DNA of 64,000 nucleotides from Leucothrix mucor DSM 2157 (GTDB lineage Bacteria > Pseudomonadota > Gammaproteobacteria > Thiotrichales > Thiotrichaceae), in NCBI RefSeq assembly GCF_000419525.1, contig NZ_ATTE01000001.1:2216655-2280654 (forward strand), in the 5' to 3' direction. The notes below the pieces were generated by a model that had not been told where the DNA came from, ran no database searches, and saw only the letters and a program-made list of their open reading frames with translations. Positions 16,393 to 23,908 of the stretch are shown here, piece by piece. Each line of letters begins with the position of its first letter. Positions within the stretch are counted from its first letter, which is position 1. Both the position numbers and the translations under genes were made by a program.

Positions 16393-17328
16393 GTGGGACT
16401 CTGCGGTTTTCTTAAAGTCGAGATACTTGCGGTGTCAAACGCTCTTAAAGCGGACTTACTTCTGGTCTGCGCCACTTTGCTGGCCGGCTTCGGCTGGCTG
16501 TTTTCCAAAGAAGTTCTGGAATCCATGAGCCCTATCCTGTTCATTGGCATACGCTTTTTTTTAGCAGGGCTGATCTTGTTGCCCTTTAGCTGGGCCGTGT
16601 TGCGCAAGCTTGAATGGCTGGATATTCGACAGATTCTTATCTCCAGCCTGTTTTTCACCACCGCGATTATTTTCTGGGTGCTTGGCCTACATCATGTCAC
16701 ACATTTGGGTGTTGGTGCATTTATCAACAATTTGGCGATTGTGATGGTGCCGGTCATTGCCCTGTTCTTTTTTAAAGAGAAAGTGAATGGTTTGTTGTGG
16801 GGTTCATTGCCGCTGACCATTGCTGGATTAGCTTTGCTGTTTCTAGAAACCGACCTCAGTGCAGGATCCGGTGAGCTGATTTTTGCAGTAGGTGCCATTT
16901 TCTTCGCGATCTTCTTTAATCTGAATACGCGATTGGCGCAGCGACTGCCCGCTATGGTGCTGGTCACCATGCAAATGTTAGTGACGGGTATTGTCGCCCT
17001 GCCTATCTCTGCGATGTTTGAGACTTGGAGCTTTCAGCATGCAACGGGTATCTGGGGATTTCTTATAGCATCCGTCGTGCTTTCGACTTGTGGCCGCTTT
17101 GTACTCCAGACTTGGGGGCAAGGCATGTCATCTGCCAGCCATGCTTCGCTATTAATGACTTTGGAGCCGGTCTGGGTTGCGCTGATTAGTATGGTTTGGC
17201 TTAGTGAGCGCATGAGTACGATGCAGGCGGTTGGCTGTGGTTTGTTGTTCTCAGCTATTTTATTGAGTCGCTCAGGCTTTTTATGGCGTCGTTTTAGACG
17301 ACCCAAAGCGGTTCAGCCCTTAAGTTAG
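16393..17328 (+). CDS. EamA-family (DMT) transporter
   Basis: 311 residues from GTG at 16393, preceded by an AGG 6 nt away. GTG at 16432, giving MSNALKADLLL..., is an alternative start. Ten hydrophobic helices are arranged as two EamA repeats (ATLLAGFGWLFSKEVLESMS; later GQGMSSASHASLLMTLEPVW, the characteristic E-P-V-W near helix 9). Members export or import metabolites such as amino acids or nucleotides. It is monocistronic and convergent with tctA across a shared terminator. The substrate is not inferable. Confidence 0.85.
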   Translation: MGLCGFLKVEILAVSNALKADLLLVCATLLAGFGWLFSKEVLESMSPILFIGIRFFLAGLILLPFSWAVLRKLEWLDIRQILISSLFFTTAIIFWVLGLHHVTHLGVGAFINNLAIVMVPVIALFFFKEKVNGLLWGSLPLTIAGLALLFLETDLSAGSGELIFAVGAIFFAIFFNLNTRLAQRLPAMVLVTMQMLVTGIVALPISAMFETWSFQHATGIWGFLIASVVLSTCGRFVLQTWGQGMSSASHASLLMTLEPVWVALISMVWLSERMSTMQAVGCGLLFSAILLSRSGFLWRRFRRPKAVQPLS

Positions 17329-17450
17329 TTGCTTTTCCATTGATGGCCACTAAGTTGGCTACCTTGCACTATGCATTAGCCGCTGAACTAAGCCCTGTTA
17401 GGCGCTATGCATACGTTACGGCTAGCAAGCTGAGCATACATCACAACACA

Positions 17451-17478
17451 AAAAAGGGAGCCACAAAGCTCCCTTTTT
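17451..17478. terminator. Bidirectional rho-independent terminator
   Basis: AAAAAGGGAGC, 6-nt loop, GCTCCCTTTTT: a perfect 11-bp stem with T-tracts on both strands. It sits between the convergent EamA transporter and tctA genes and can terminate both. Confidence 0.9.
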
Positions 17479-17497
17479 ATTTAAGCAGCAAAACACA

Positions 17498-18997
17498 TTA
17501 AGCCGCTGGTTTATTTCCTACCCGCTTGCGTATCATCTTAAGTAATGGGAATAGCCAAATCATAATGGTCAGCACACCCAGCGACGCGGCAATTGGCCTT
17601 GAGAAGAAGGCAAGTAATTCACCATCTGCCTTAATCATGGATGATAAGAACATCTCCTCCAGCATCGCACCCAATACAATTCCAAGAATCGTCGGGGCAA
17701 TCGGGAAGCCATTCTCTTCCATAATATAAGCCAGTACGCCCATCGCCAGCATAATCACGACACCAAAGATCGAGTTAGTAATGGCAAATGAGCCCACCAA
17801 ACAGAAAATCAAAATCGCCGGCATCAACATTCGCGATGGGATTTTCAATAGCTGCGTGGATAAGCGAATTGCCAGATAGCCCAGCGGCAGCAATAACAGA
17901 TTCGCCACAAAAAATACGATAAACACCGCATTCAGCATCTGTGGGTTTTCCTGAAAAATCATCGGACCGGGGTTCATCCCCTTCATATACAACACGCCGA
18001 TGGCAATCGCTGTAATCGAATCCCCCGGAATACCAAATACCAAAGCAGGCACCCAAGCACCGGCTAAGCCAGCATTATTCGCCGAACTGGCATCGACCAA
18101 TCCTTCCACATTACCTTTACCGTAGGACTCCTTATCCTTAGATGCCCGCTTTGACACGCCATAAGCAACCCATGCCGCAATATCAGCCCCCGCTCCCGGT
18201 AAGACTCCGGTTACCGCACCAATTGAACTACCACGCGCCACATTGAATTTGTACTTGTAAAGCACGCCACCGACACCCTTAAACAGGCTGTTCATGGACT
18301 GCTTTGGCACGCTCGGGCGACCTTTATCTGAAGAAGCGACATAACGCAGCACTTCAGAGATCGCGAACATTCCAATCATGGCTGGGATAAAGCTAATCCC
18401 CGCCAGCAGCTCCGTGCTACCAAAGGTAAAGCGCGGATGCCCTGAGATCAGATCGATACCAATCGTGGAAATAAACAAACCGATTAATAGCGACACAAAG
18501 CCTTTTAAGGTCGAACCGCTCGATACCACGACCGCACTGGAAAGCCCCAAACACGCCAACCAAAAGTATTCAAATGATGAGAATTTAAACGCAAACTCAG
18601 CCAATGCAGAGGTCGCCATCATCAGCACCACCGCGCCAACCAAGCCACCAATCACCGAGCTCATTAGCCCAACACCCAGCGCCAATTGGGCTTTACCTTT
18701 GCGAGTTAAGGCAAACGCCTCATCGCAATACGCCGCTGATGCGGGCGTTCCGGGAATTCGTAATAGCGCGCCGGGAATATCACCCGCAAAAATCGCCGTC
18801 GCCACCGTGGTGACAATCGCCGCAATCGCGGGCACCGGGTCCATAAAAAAGGTCACCGGAATCAGCAATGCGGTTGCCATGGTGGCGGTTAAACCTGGGA
18901 TCGAGCCTACCAGCAAACCAAACGCCGCCGCACCAACCATCACCATCAGTACGTAGGGATCAAAGACCAAATAAAGTCCTGCTATAAATGCATCCAT
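17498..18997 (-). CDS. tctA: Tripartite tricarboxylate transporter large permease TctA
   Basis: 499 residues with about 11-12 membrane helices. Hallmarks are GSIPGLTATMATALLIPVTF near residue 30, FAGDIPGALLRIPGTPASAA, GVLPGAGADIAAWVAYGVSK, and NAGLAGAWVPALVFGIPGDS. AGAGG precedes the ATG. With TctB and TctC it imports citrate-type or other carboxylates using an ion gradient. It is the last gene of the tctC-tctB-tctA operon, 9 bp after tctB. The substrate is uncertain because this family is broad. Confidence 0.92.
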   Translation of the reverse strand: MDAFIAGLYLVFDPYVLMVMVGAAAFGLLVGSIPGLTATMATALLIPVTFFMDPVPAIAAIVTTVATAIFAGDIPGALLRIPGTPASAAYCDEAFALTRKGKAQLALGVGLMSSVIGGLVGAVVLMMATSALAEFAFKFSSFEYFWLACLGLSSAVVVSSGSTLKGFVSLLIGLFISTIGIDLISGHPRFTFGSTELLAGISFIPAMIGMFAISEVLRYVASSDKGRPSVPKQSMNSLFKGVGGVLYKYKFNVARGSSIGAVTGVLPGAGADIAAWVAYGVSKRASKDKESYGKGNVEGLVDASSANNAGLAGAWVPALVFGIPGDSITAIAIGVLYMKGMNPGPMIFQENPQMLNAVFIVFFVANLLLLPLGYLAIRLSTQLLKIPSRMLMPAILIFCLVGSFAITNSIFGVVIMLAMGVLAYIMEENGFPIAPTILGIVLGAMLEEMFLSSMIKADGELLAFFSRPIAASLGVLTIMIWLFPLLKMIRKRVGNKPAA

Positions 18998-19006
18998 AAT
19001 AAACCT

Positions 19007-19495
19007 CTAAATACCGAGTGGGCCAATTGGAAGCGGTACCAGTAGCCATACCCCAAATAGCATTTTTGTAATCACCGTCATTAGTAGCGCGCCAAGCAAC
19101 GACGTCACCACCCCATTGCCGAGCCGGTAAAACAGTACCAGTAACAGCAAAAACGCGACGATTACAAAACCCAAAACATCGACAAAGCCAATGAAAAATA
19201 AAATGCAGAGCAATACCGCAAAGAAATTGATCACCGAAGGCCGCTTCTCAGCCCAACCTCTCAGTGATAATAAGTTAGATTCGCTGGGTGCTTCATCAGT
19301 CGCCACCGCTCGCTTTCGATAAGCGCTGAACAACAAAAGACAACCACAGATAATAAAGCCAACACCGATCAATACCGGAAAGTCGGATGCGCCAAAGCGC
19401 TGGCCGTGAAGGGATGGAAACGTACGGGTATATGCTATTTCTGCGATCGCAAAAATAATCAGAAAAATGCCAAAGACTGCATCATTAAATTTCAT
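19007..19495 (-). CDS. tctB: Tripartite tricarboxylate transporter small permease TctB
   Basis: 162 residues with four predicted helices: DAVFGIFLIIFAIAEIAY, FPVLIGVGFIICGCLLLFSA, INFFAVLLCILFFIGFVDVLGFVI and the C-terminal SLLGALLMTVITKMLFGVWL followed by LVPLPIGPLGI. The ending W-L-x-V-P-L-P-x-G is characteristic of TctB. GAGGGAG lies about 10 nt before the ATG. It is between tctC and tctA. Confidence 0.88.
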   Translation of the reverse strand: MKFNDAVFGIFLIIFAIAEIAYTRTFPSLHGQRFGASDFPVLIGVGFIICGCLLLFSAYRKRAVATDEAPSESNLLSLRGWAEKRPSVINFFAVLLCILFFIGFVDVLGFVIVAFLLLLVLFYRLGNGVVTSLLGALLMTVITKMLFGVWLLVPLPIGPLGI

Positions 19496-19533
19496 GATTG
19501 CCTGACTCCCTCAATGTGTAAGTGCGTAACAAC

Positions 19534-19579
19534 AAATACCCCCGCTACCGATTAGCCACCAGTAACGAGGGTATTTTTT
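19534..19579. promoter_or_regulatory. Hairpin between tctC and tctB
   Basis: AAATACCC pairs with GGGTATTT, extended inward through CCGCTAC/GTAACGA with wobble pairs. It sits in the 102-bp gap between the binding-protein gene and the permease genes. Such intercistronic stems often stabilise the upstream message or partly terminate, giving more binding protein than permease. Confidence 0.6.
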
Positions 19580-19597
19580 ACAGCAAAGCAGACAAAC

Positions 19598-20584
19598 TTA
19601 TTTGGCTAAACCAACTGCTTTCATAACCACGCCAAGGGATGCATCACTCTTTTCCATCCACTTTTCAAACGCGTCATTACCCAGATACGTGATACCAAAA
19701 CCACGACCATCCATGAACTCTTTGAATTCATCAGACTTTACAACTTTATCCAGTGCAGTGCGCAGTACTTCAGCTTCAGCATCTGGCAATCCGGCCGGTG
19801 CGACCAGACCACGCCATGAAGCCATCTCCCACTCAGGGCCGCCCACTTCAGTCAGTGCAGGAACATCCGGGAATGCCGCTTGACGCTCAGGTGCCATGAC
19901 GCCAATCGCTTTGACTTTACCAGCGGATAACAAACCAGAGGCTTCTACGATAGATGACGTCACGATATCCACGCCTTCAGCAACGAGCTCCTGAAGTCCA
20001 CCTGCGGAGCCTTTTGAAGGTACCCATGGGATTACGTTGGGATCAAGTCCATCAGCGTTGAGCATGCCGGCTAGCGCAAGGTGCCAAATACCACCTTGAC
20101 CTGTACCAGAGGCTTTGTATTCGCCTGGCTTCGCTTTAGCATCGGCCAGCAATTCGCCAACAGTGGTCCAAGGTGAGTCAGCACGCACAATAACGCCAGA
20201 ATGGTCGCTGTTAAAGAGTCCGATTGGAGTGTATTGTTTGTAGGTTAGATCGGTGAGTCCGGCCCAGTGCATCATGCCGATTTCAACGGTTGCCACGCCA
20301 ATGGTGTAGCCATCTGGCTTTGCGGTTGCAATGGCCGAGTGACCGATAACGCCACTACCGCCGGTGCGGTTGATGACATTAACGGGTTGTCCTAATTCTT
20401 TTTGCAGCAGGCTACCGATGATTCTTCCGGTTGCATCTGTTCCGCCACCAGCGCCCCAAGGCACGATCAATGAGATAGGACGTTCAGGGTATGCCGCCAT
20501 AGCAGGCGTTGCGATACCAGCGATAAAAGTAGCGGCAGCCACGACGCCAGCAGTTGTCTGAACGATCTTACGTAATGATTTCAT
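19598..20584 (-). CDS. tctC: Tripartite tricarboxylate transporter receptor TctC (Bug family)
   Basis: 328 residues from ATG at 20584, chosen because GGAAGGAATTTT precedes it and a signal peptide follows directly (MKSLRKIVQTTAGVVAAATF, cleavage after A-M-A). An upstream in-frame ATG at 20680 would add a non-signal leader. Family features are YPERPISLIVPWGAGGGTDA, LGQPVNVINRTGGSGVIGHS and KPDGYTIGVATVE. It binds a carboxylate in the periplasm for TctAB. The IS66 copy 2 ends 220 bp upstream, within or near its promoter region. Confidence 0.9.
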   Translation of the reverse strand: MKSLRKIVQTTAGVVAAATFIAGIATPAMAAYPERPISLIVPWGAGGGTDATGRIIGSLLQKELGQPVNVINRTGGSGVIGHSAIATAKPDGYTIGVATVEIGMMHWAGLTDLTYKQYTPIGLFNSDHSGVIVRADSPWTTVGELLADAKAKPGEYKASGTGQGGIWHLALAGMLNADGLDPNVIPWVPSKGSAGGLQELVAEGVDIVTSSIVEASGLLSAGKVKAIGVMAPERQAAFPDVPALTEVGGPEWEMASWRGLVAPAGLPDAEAEVLRTALDKVVKSDEFKEFMDGRGFGITYLGNDAFEKWMEKSDASLGVVMKAVGLAK

Positions 20585-20804
20585 AAAATTCCTTCCAATT
20601 GTGATTTCCTCGAAGTTGTAAATTAGTTTTACAACCTTAAAACAATTATGAACTACTTTCTGCTTGCAAGACAAGTACATTCACCATCATATATTTGTAT
20701 GCACTTGTAAATTCATATTGCTTCGAGGAATAACAATAGCCCATCAGCATCGGTTCGCACAGTAATATAAAATCCCCAATTGATTAAAATCAATGCTCCT
20801 TAGC

Positions 20805-22340
20805 GTAACCCTTCACGGGGTTGCATTTAGGCCACAATTCGTTATGATTAAACAATGAACAAACTAACTGAGGCGCTTTTCAATCACCAACTGCCCGCGG
20901 ATCTGGCGGCGTCGCAGCGTCTCAATCGTCAGTTATTGGATTTAGTGACCCAACTGGAACAGCGTGTCGCTGAGCTGGAAGACATCGCAGGCAGCGGGAG
21001 TTCTTCCAGAAACTCCTCCAGACCACCGTCCCAGGATTCACCGGAACAACGGGCTAAGCGCGAGAAGAAGCCTAAGAGTCCTCGCAAGCAAGGAGCCCAG
21101 CCGGGTCATCAGGGTCATCAACGCGTTCGGGTAGAGCTGTCTGCGACGGATGAGCAAGTTCATTACTACCCAGGCACTCAATGCACCTGTGGTGCGGTGT
21201 GTGATGTCGCTCAGGAGCCTTATCAGCGACATCAGGTCTTTGACCTGCCTGAGGTTCGCAGTCAAGTCACTGAACATTGTCTTTATGAGGCAATCTGTCC
21301 GGGTTGCCGCAAGCGTCAGGTGGCTCGCTTGCCAGACACGGTTCCCTGTGGGCAAATGGGGCCGGGACTGGTCAGCTGGATTACGCTGATGAATGGCGCT
21401 TATGCCTTATCGGTGTCAAACATTCAACGCTTACTGAAAGATCACTGGCAACTCGCCTTCAGTACCGGTGCCGTGAGCCAGGCCACCCGCTCGGTCACGG
21501 GATGGTTGCTGCCGCTGTATCAGCAAGTGGGTCAGGCGGTACGGAATTTACCCGTTGCTCATGCGGATGAAACCAGTCATTACCGCAATAATGAGCAGCG
21601 TTGGCTTTGGGTGCTGTGTTCCTCGCAAGTCGTCTACTTTCTAACGCATCATTCTCGGGGTAAAGGTGCCGCGAAGGGTTTACTGGATAATTTTGAGGGT
21701 ATACTGGTCACTGACCAACATGGCGGCTACAACGATTATCCGGTCGAAAAGCGCCAGCTTTGCTGGGCGCATATTATCCGTAAGTTTCGGAAAATATCAG
21801 AACGTGTGGGACGGGCCGGGGTGCTGGGGAAACAACTCTGGCGATTATCCCGCTTGATTGTACACTGTCGTAATCGTTGGCGATCGGGCGGCTATTCTGA
21901 TGCTGGCTACCACACACGAATGCGACGATTCAAACAGGCGATCCATACGCTACTGTGCCTGGGGTGTGAGACCGCGCCCGCTGACCCGTTAAAAAAAGCC
22001 AGCAAAACAGCCAATCAGTGCAAACGACTGCTGGCGGATGAATCGATGCTCTGGACGTTTTTGCAGGATCGCGCGATTCCCATGACCAACAATGAAGCAG
22101 AACGTGCGATACGTCCTTATGTGATCTGGCGTAAAACCAGTTTCTTCAGTCAGTCTGCCAGAGGAGATCAGTTCCGTCCGGTGATTCTGACTCTGACTGA
22201 AACCTGTAAGCGGTTGGGCTTAGGCGTTTATGGACTATTGAGAAAAGTCTGTGAACAAGGCCTGTGTGGTGAGGCTATTACCGTACGGCTACCCTTAGGT
22301 CAGCACGCTATATCAGCGTAAGCCCCCCGTGAAGGGTTAC
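20805..22340 (+). mobile_element. IS66-family insertion sequence, copy 2 (1536 bp)
   Basis: Perfect 16-bp terminal inverted repeats (GTAACCCTTCACGGGG) and a perfect 8-bp direct repeat TCCTTAGC at 20797-20804 and 22341-22348, the target duplication length expected for IS66. It carries a single transposase gene. It inserted in the space between tctC and the NifX-like gene, so no coding sequence is visibly broken. Confidence 0.94.
20855..22321 (+). CDS. IS66-family transposase, copy 2
   Basis: 488 residues, collinear with the copy-1 protein and with the same coiled-coil, SSRNSSRPPSQDSP linker, cysteine region (C-T-C-G...C-P-G-C) and DDE residues (HADETSHYRN, TDQHGGYNDY, NNEAERAIRP). Substitutions are dispersed, most strikingly around residues 360-395. 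It appears intact. Confidence 0.93.
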   Translation: MNKLTEALFNHQLPADLAASQRLNRQLLDLVTQLEQRVAELEDIAGSGSSSRNSSRPPSQDSPEQRAKREKKPKSPRKQGAQPGHQGHQRVRVELSATDEQVHYYPGTQCTCGAVCDVAQEPYQRHQVFDLPEVRSQVTEHCLYEAICPGCRKRQVARLPDTVPCGQMGPGLVSWITLMNGAYALSVSNIQRLLKDHWQLAFSTGAVSQATRSVTGWLLPLYQQVGQAVRNLPVAHADETSHYRNNEQRWLWVLCSSQVVYFLTHHSRGKGAAKGLLDNFEGILVTDQHGGYNDYPVEKRQLCWAHIIRKFRKISERVGRAGVLGKQLWRLSRLIVHCRNRWRSGGYSDAGYHTRMRRFKQAIHTLLCLGCETAPADPLKKASKTANQCKRLLADESMLWTFLQDRAIPMTNNEAERAIRPYVIWRKTSFFSQSARGDQFRPVILTLTETCKRLGLGVYGLLRKVCEQGLCGEAITVRLPLGQHAISA

Positions 22341-22394
22341 TCCTTAGCCGGCTGGTTTTTATAGTGGCTAGCTAAAATCACTCAGGTAGCTCTT

Positions 22395-22769
22395 ATGAAA
22401 ATCGGTATCACTAGTCAGAATTTCCGCACCATCACCGGTCATGCCGGTAAAGGCCGACGCTTCCTTATTTTTACCGTACAGGAAGGTCAACCAATTACTG
22501 CCAGCGATCGTTTGGATCTCCCGCTCAATATGTCGATGCATGCCTGGGATGGTCTCGGCAAGCACCCTCTGTTTGAGTTGGACTACTTAATTACTGCGGG
22601 CTGTGGTGAAGGCTTTATTCAAAGGCTGGCGCGCTCAGGTGTACAAGTAAAAGTGACCTCCGAAACTGATCCTGTTGCTGCAGTTGAAGCATTACTTGCG
22701 GGAAACCTTCCTGCTGGTGAGGCGCATAGCCATGCACCCGATCACCAACCTAGGCACAGAAATCAGTAG
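22395..22769 (+). CDS. NifX/NifB-like (dinitrogenase iron-molybdenum cofactor domain) protein
   Basis: 124 residues. The fold signature is MKIGITSQNFRTITGHAGKG at the start and FELDYLITAGCGEGFIQRLARSGVQVKVTSETDPVAAVEALLAGNL at the end, as in stand-alone NifX/MTH1175-like proteins. The C-terminal tail is histidine-rich (HSHAPDHQPRHRNQ). No nif genes are present, so a role in nitrogenase is not implied; related stand-alone proteins bind or carry metal clusters. It starts 46 bp after the IS66 target repeat, so its native promoter may have been displaced. Confidence 0.75.
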   Translation: MKIGITSQNFRTITGHAGKGRRFLIFTVQEGQPITASDRLDLPLNMSMHAWDGLGKHPLFELDYLITAGCGEGFIQRLARSGVQVKVTSETDPVAAVEALLAGNLPAGEAHSHAPDHQPRHRNQ

Positions 22770-22966
22770 TAGCAAAACAGATCAAACTCTATGCCGCACT
22801 CGCAATGTTTCGGGCTGGTAAATTATCGGCTGGAGGAGCTTGTGAGTTCGCCGATATCGATCGTTATACCTTTATGGAAGAATGCTTCAAACAAAAAATA
22901 CCGGTCCTTGACTATGAATCTGAAGAGTTGAAAGCAGAGCTCAGTAACTTACAAAACACCCTATAA
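22754..22966 (+). pseudogene. Remnant of a UPF0175-like antitoxin gene
   Basis: The frame is open from a stop at 22751 to TAA at 22964 with no ATG, GTG or TTG before ATG at 22805. The product KQIKLYAALAMFRAGKLSAG...DYESEELKAELSNL resembles the C-terminal two-thirds of UPF0175 proteins (KLYE-x-GKLS-x-G-x-A, then PV-x-DY-x-x-EEL). The N-terminal ~20-25 residues are missing. It could be translated from 22805 as a 53-residue piece, but more likely it is a decayed gene. No toxin partner follows. Confidence 0.6.
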
Positions 22967-23071
22967 TCATAGTAGCTCCTACAAAGTATGGCTTGTATTG
23001 AATCGCTTTCTTAGTGCTTAAATAGAATTAAAGCCTCATCAAATCAATACACAATAAAAGCCATGATGCTT

Positions 23072-23908
23072 TTAGAAGTGCGTTGTTTTCAATAATGCTT
23101 TACCAACTTTGTGAGCATTGAAACAAGCTTTTATCAAACCTGTAAATTCTTGTGATGGATTTTTCAAAAAAACAGTCAAACGCCCAAAAATCTGCTTTGC
23201 TTTACCCCTACTTTCGATACAATTTTCTTCTTTATACTTTTGATAGTATTTAGCATATTCATCGAACTGAGCAAATAAAGATACCCACAGCTCCTTTCTC
23301 TCATTACACAATTCATAATTATCTAGGCCATAAAAACTGATTGAAAATTTAATTCTCTGCCTATCCCACTCATCCAAGTCAAAAACGGGCTCTGAACATG
23401 GCTCAGGTTCACCTAAAGCATTGAAACTAATCAGATCGACATCTAACTGGTTTGTCGGATCTAGAAACATTGGAACTTCACGACTTAAAGCAATACCAGG
23501 TCTAAGAACTGCTTGAGATCGTTCTTTAAGAGGAAAGTAAGCACTTTTTTTAGTATTAGGAACTGGCTTCGAAAGGCGGTAGTTCTCAAGATCAAAAGCA
23601 AGCCACCAATAGCCATCATGTCGTATATTTCGACTCTCATCGAAAGCACAACTTTTCGGTCGAAAATGCTCTAGGTGTGGATATTCAGCAGTAAATTTTG
23701 CCTCTGAATACCAACACTTACCATCAGATAAACCTTTTAAAAATGATAGTAATACTGGCTCTCTCCAGTGAGAACTACACCGTTTGATAATTACTTTTCT
23801 CTTCTTTTTATCAGGTTCATTTTTAAGCTCATCAAGTATCTGTAATGACCTCTCTTTCCAATCCTTCAATGATTCTTGATCTGCATCTCCCAGAGGAATA
23901 TATCTCAC
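23072..23908 (-). CDS. PtuB-like HNH-domain protein with degenerate zinc site
   Basis: 278 residues. The HNH region resembles PtuB/TIGR02646-type proteins: GKCWYSEAK (~63-71), HLEHFRPKS (~77-85), YWWLAFDLENYRLSKPVPN, and FPL. In typical members the first block reads C-x-x-C and the third reads S-C-x-x-C-N; here they read C-W-Y-S and S-K-P-V-P-N, so three of four zinc cysteines are lost while H, the N and the following lysines remain. It overlaps the ATPase gene by 4 bp (ATGA), the arrangement of PtuA/PtuB in Septu and in some retrons. No reverse transcriptase is nearby. Likely the effector of the ATPase, cleaving nucleic acid or acting non-catalytically. The gene is visibly AT-rich. Confidence 0.7.
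   Translation of the reverse strand: MRYIPLGDADQESLKDWKERSLQILDELKNEPDKKKRKVIIKRCSSHWREPVLLSFLKGLSDGKCWYSEAKFTAEYPHLEHFRPKSCAFDESRNIRHDGYWWLAFDLENYRLSKPVPNTKKSAYFPLKERSQAVLRPGIALSREVPMFLDPTNQLDVDLISFNALGEPEPCSEPVFDLDEWDRQRIKFSISFYGLDNYELCNERKELWVSLFAQFDEYAKYYQKYKEENCIESRGKAKQIFGRLTVFLKNPSQEFTGLIKACFNAHKVGKALLKTTHF

Noticed and set aside
18378-18956. 192-codon plus-strand frame
   Set aside because: Antisense shadow of tctA with low-complexity composition and no recognisable domain.
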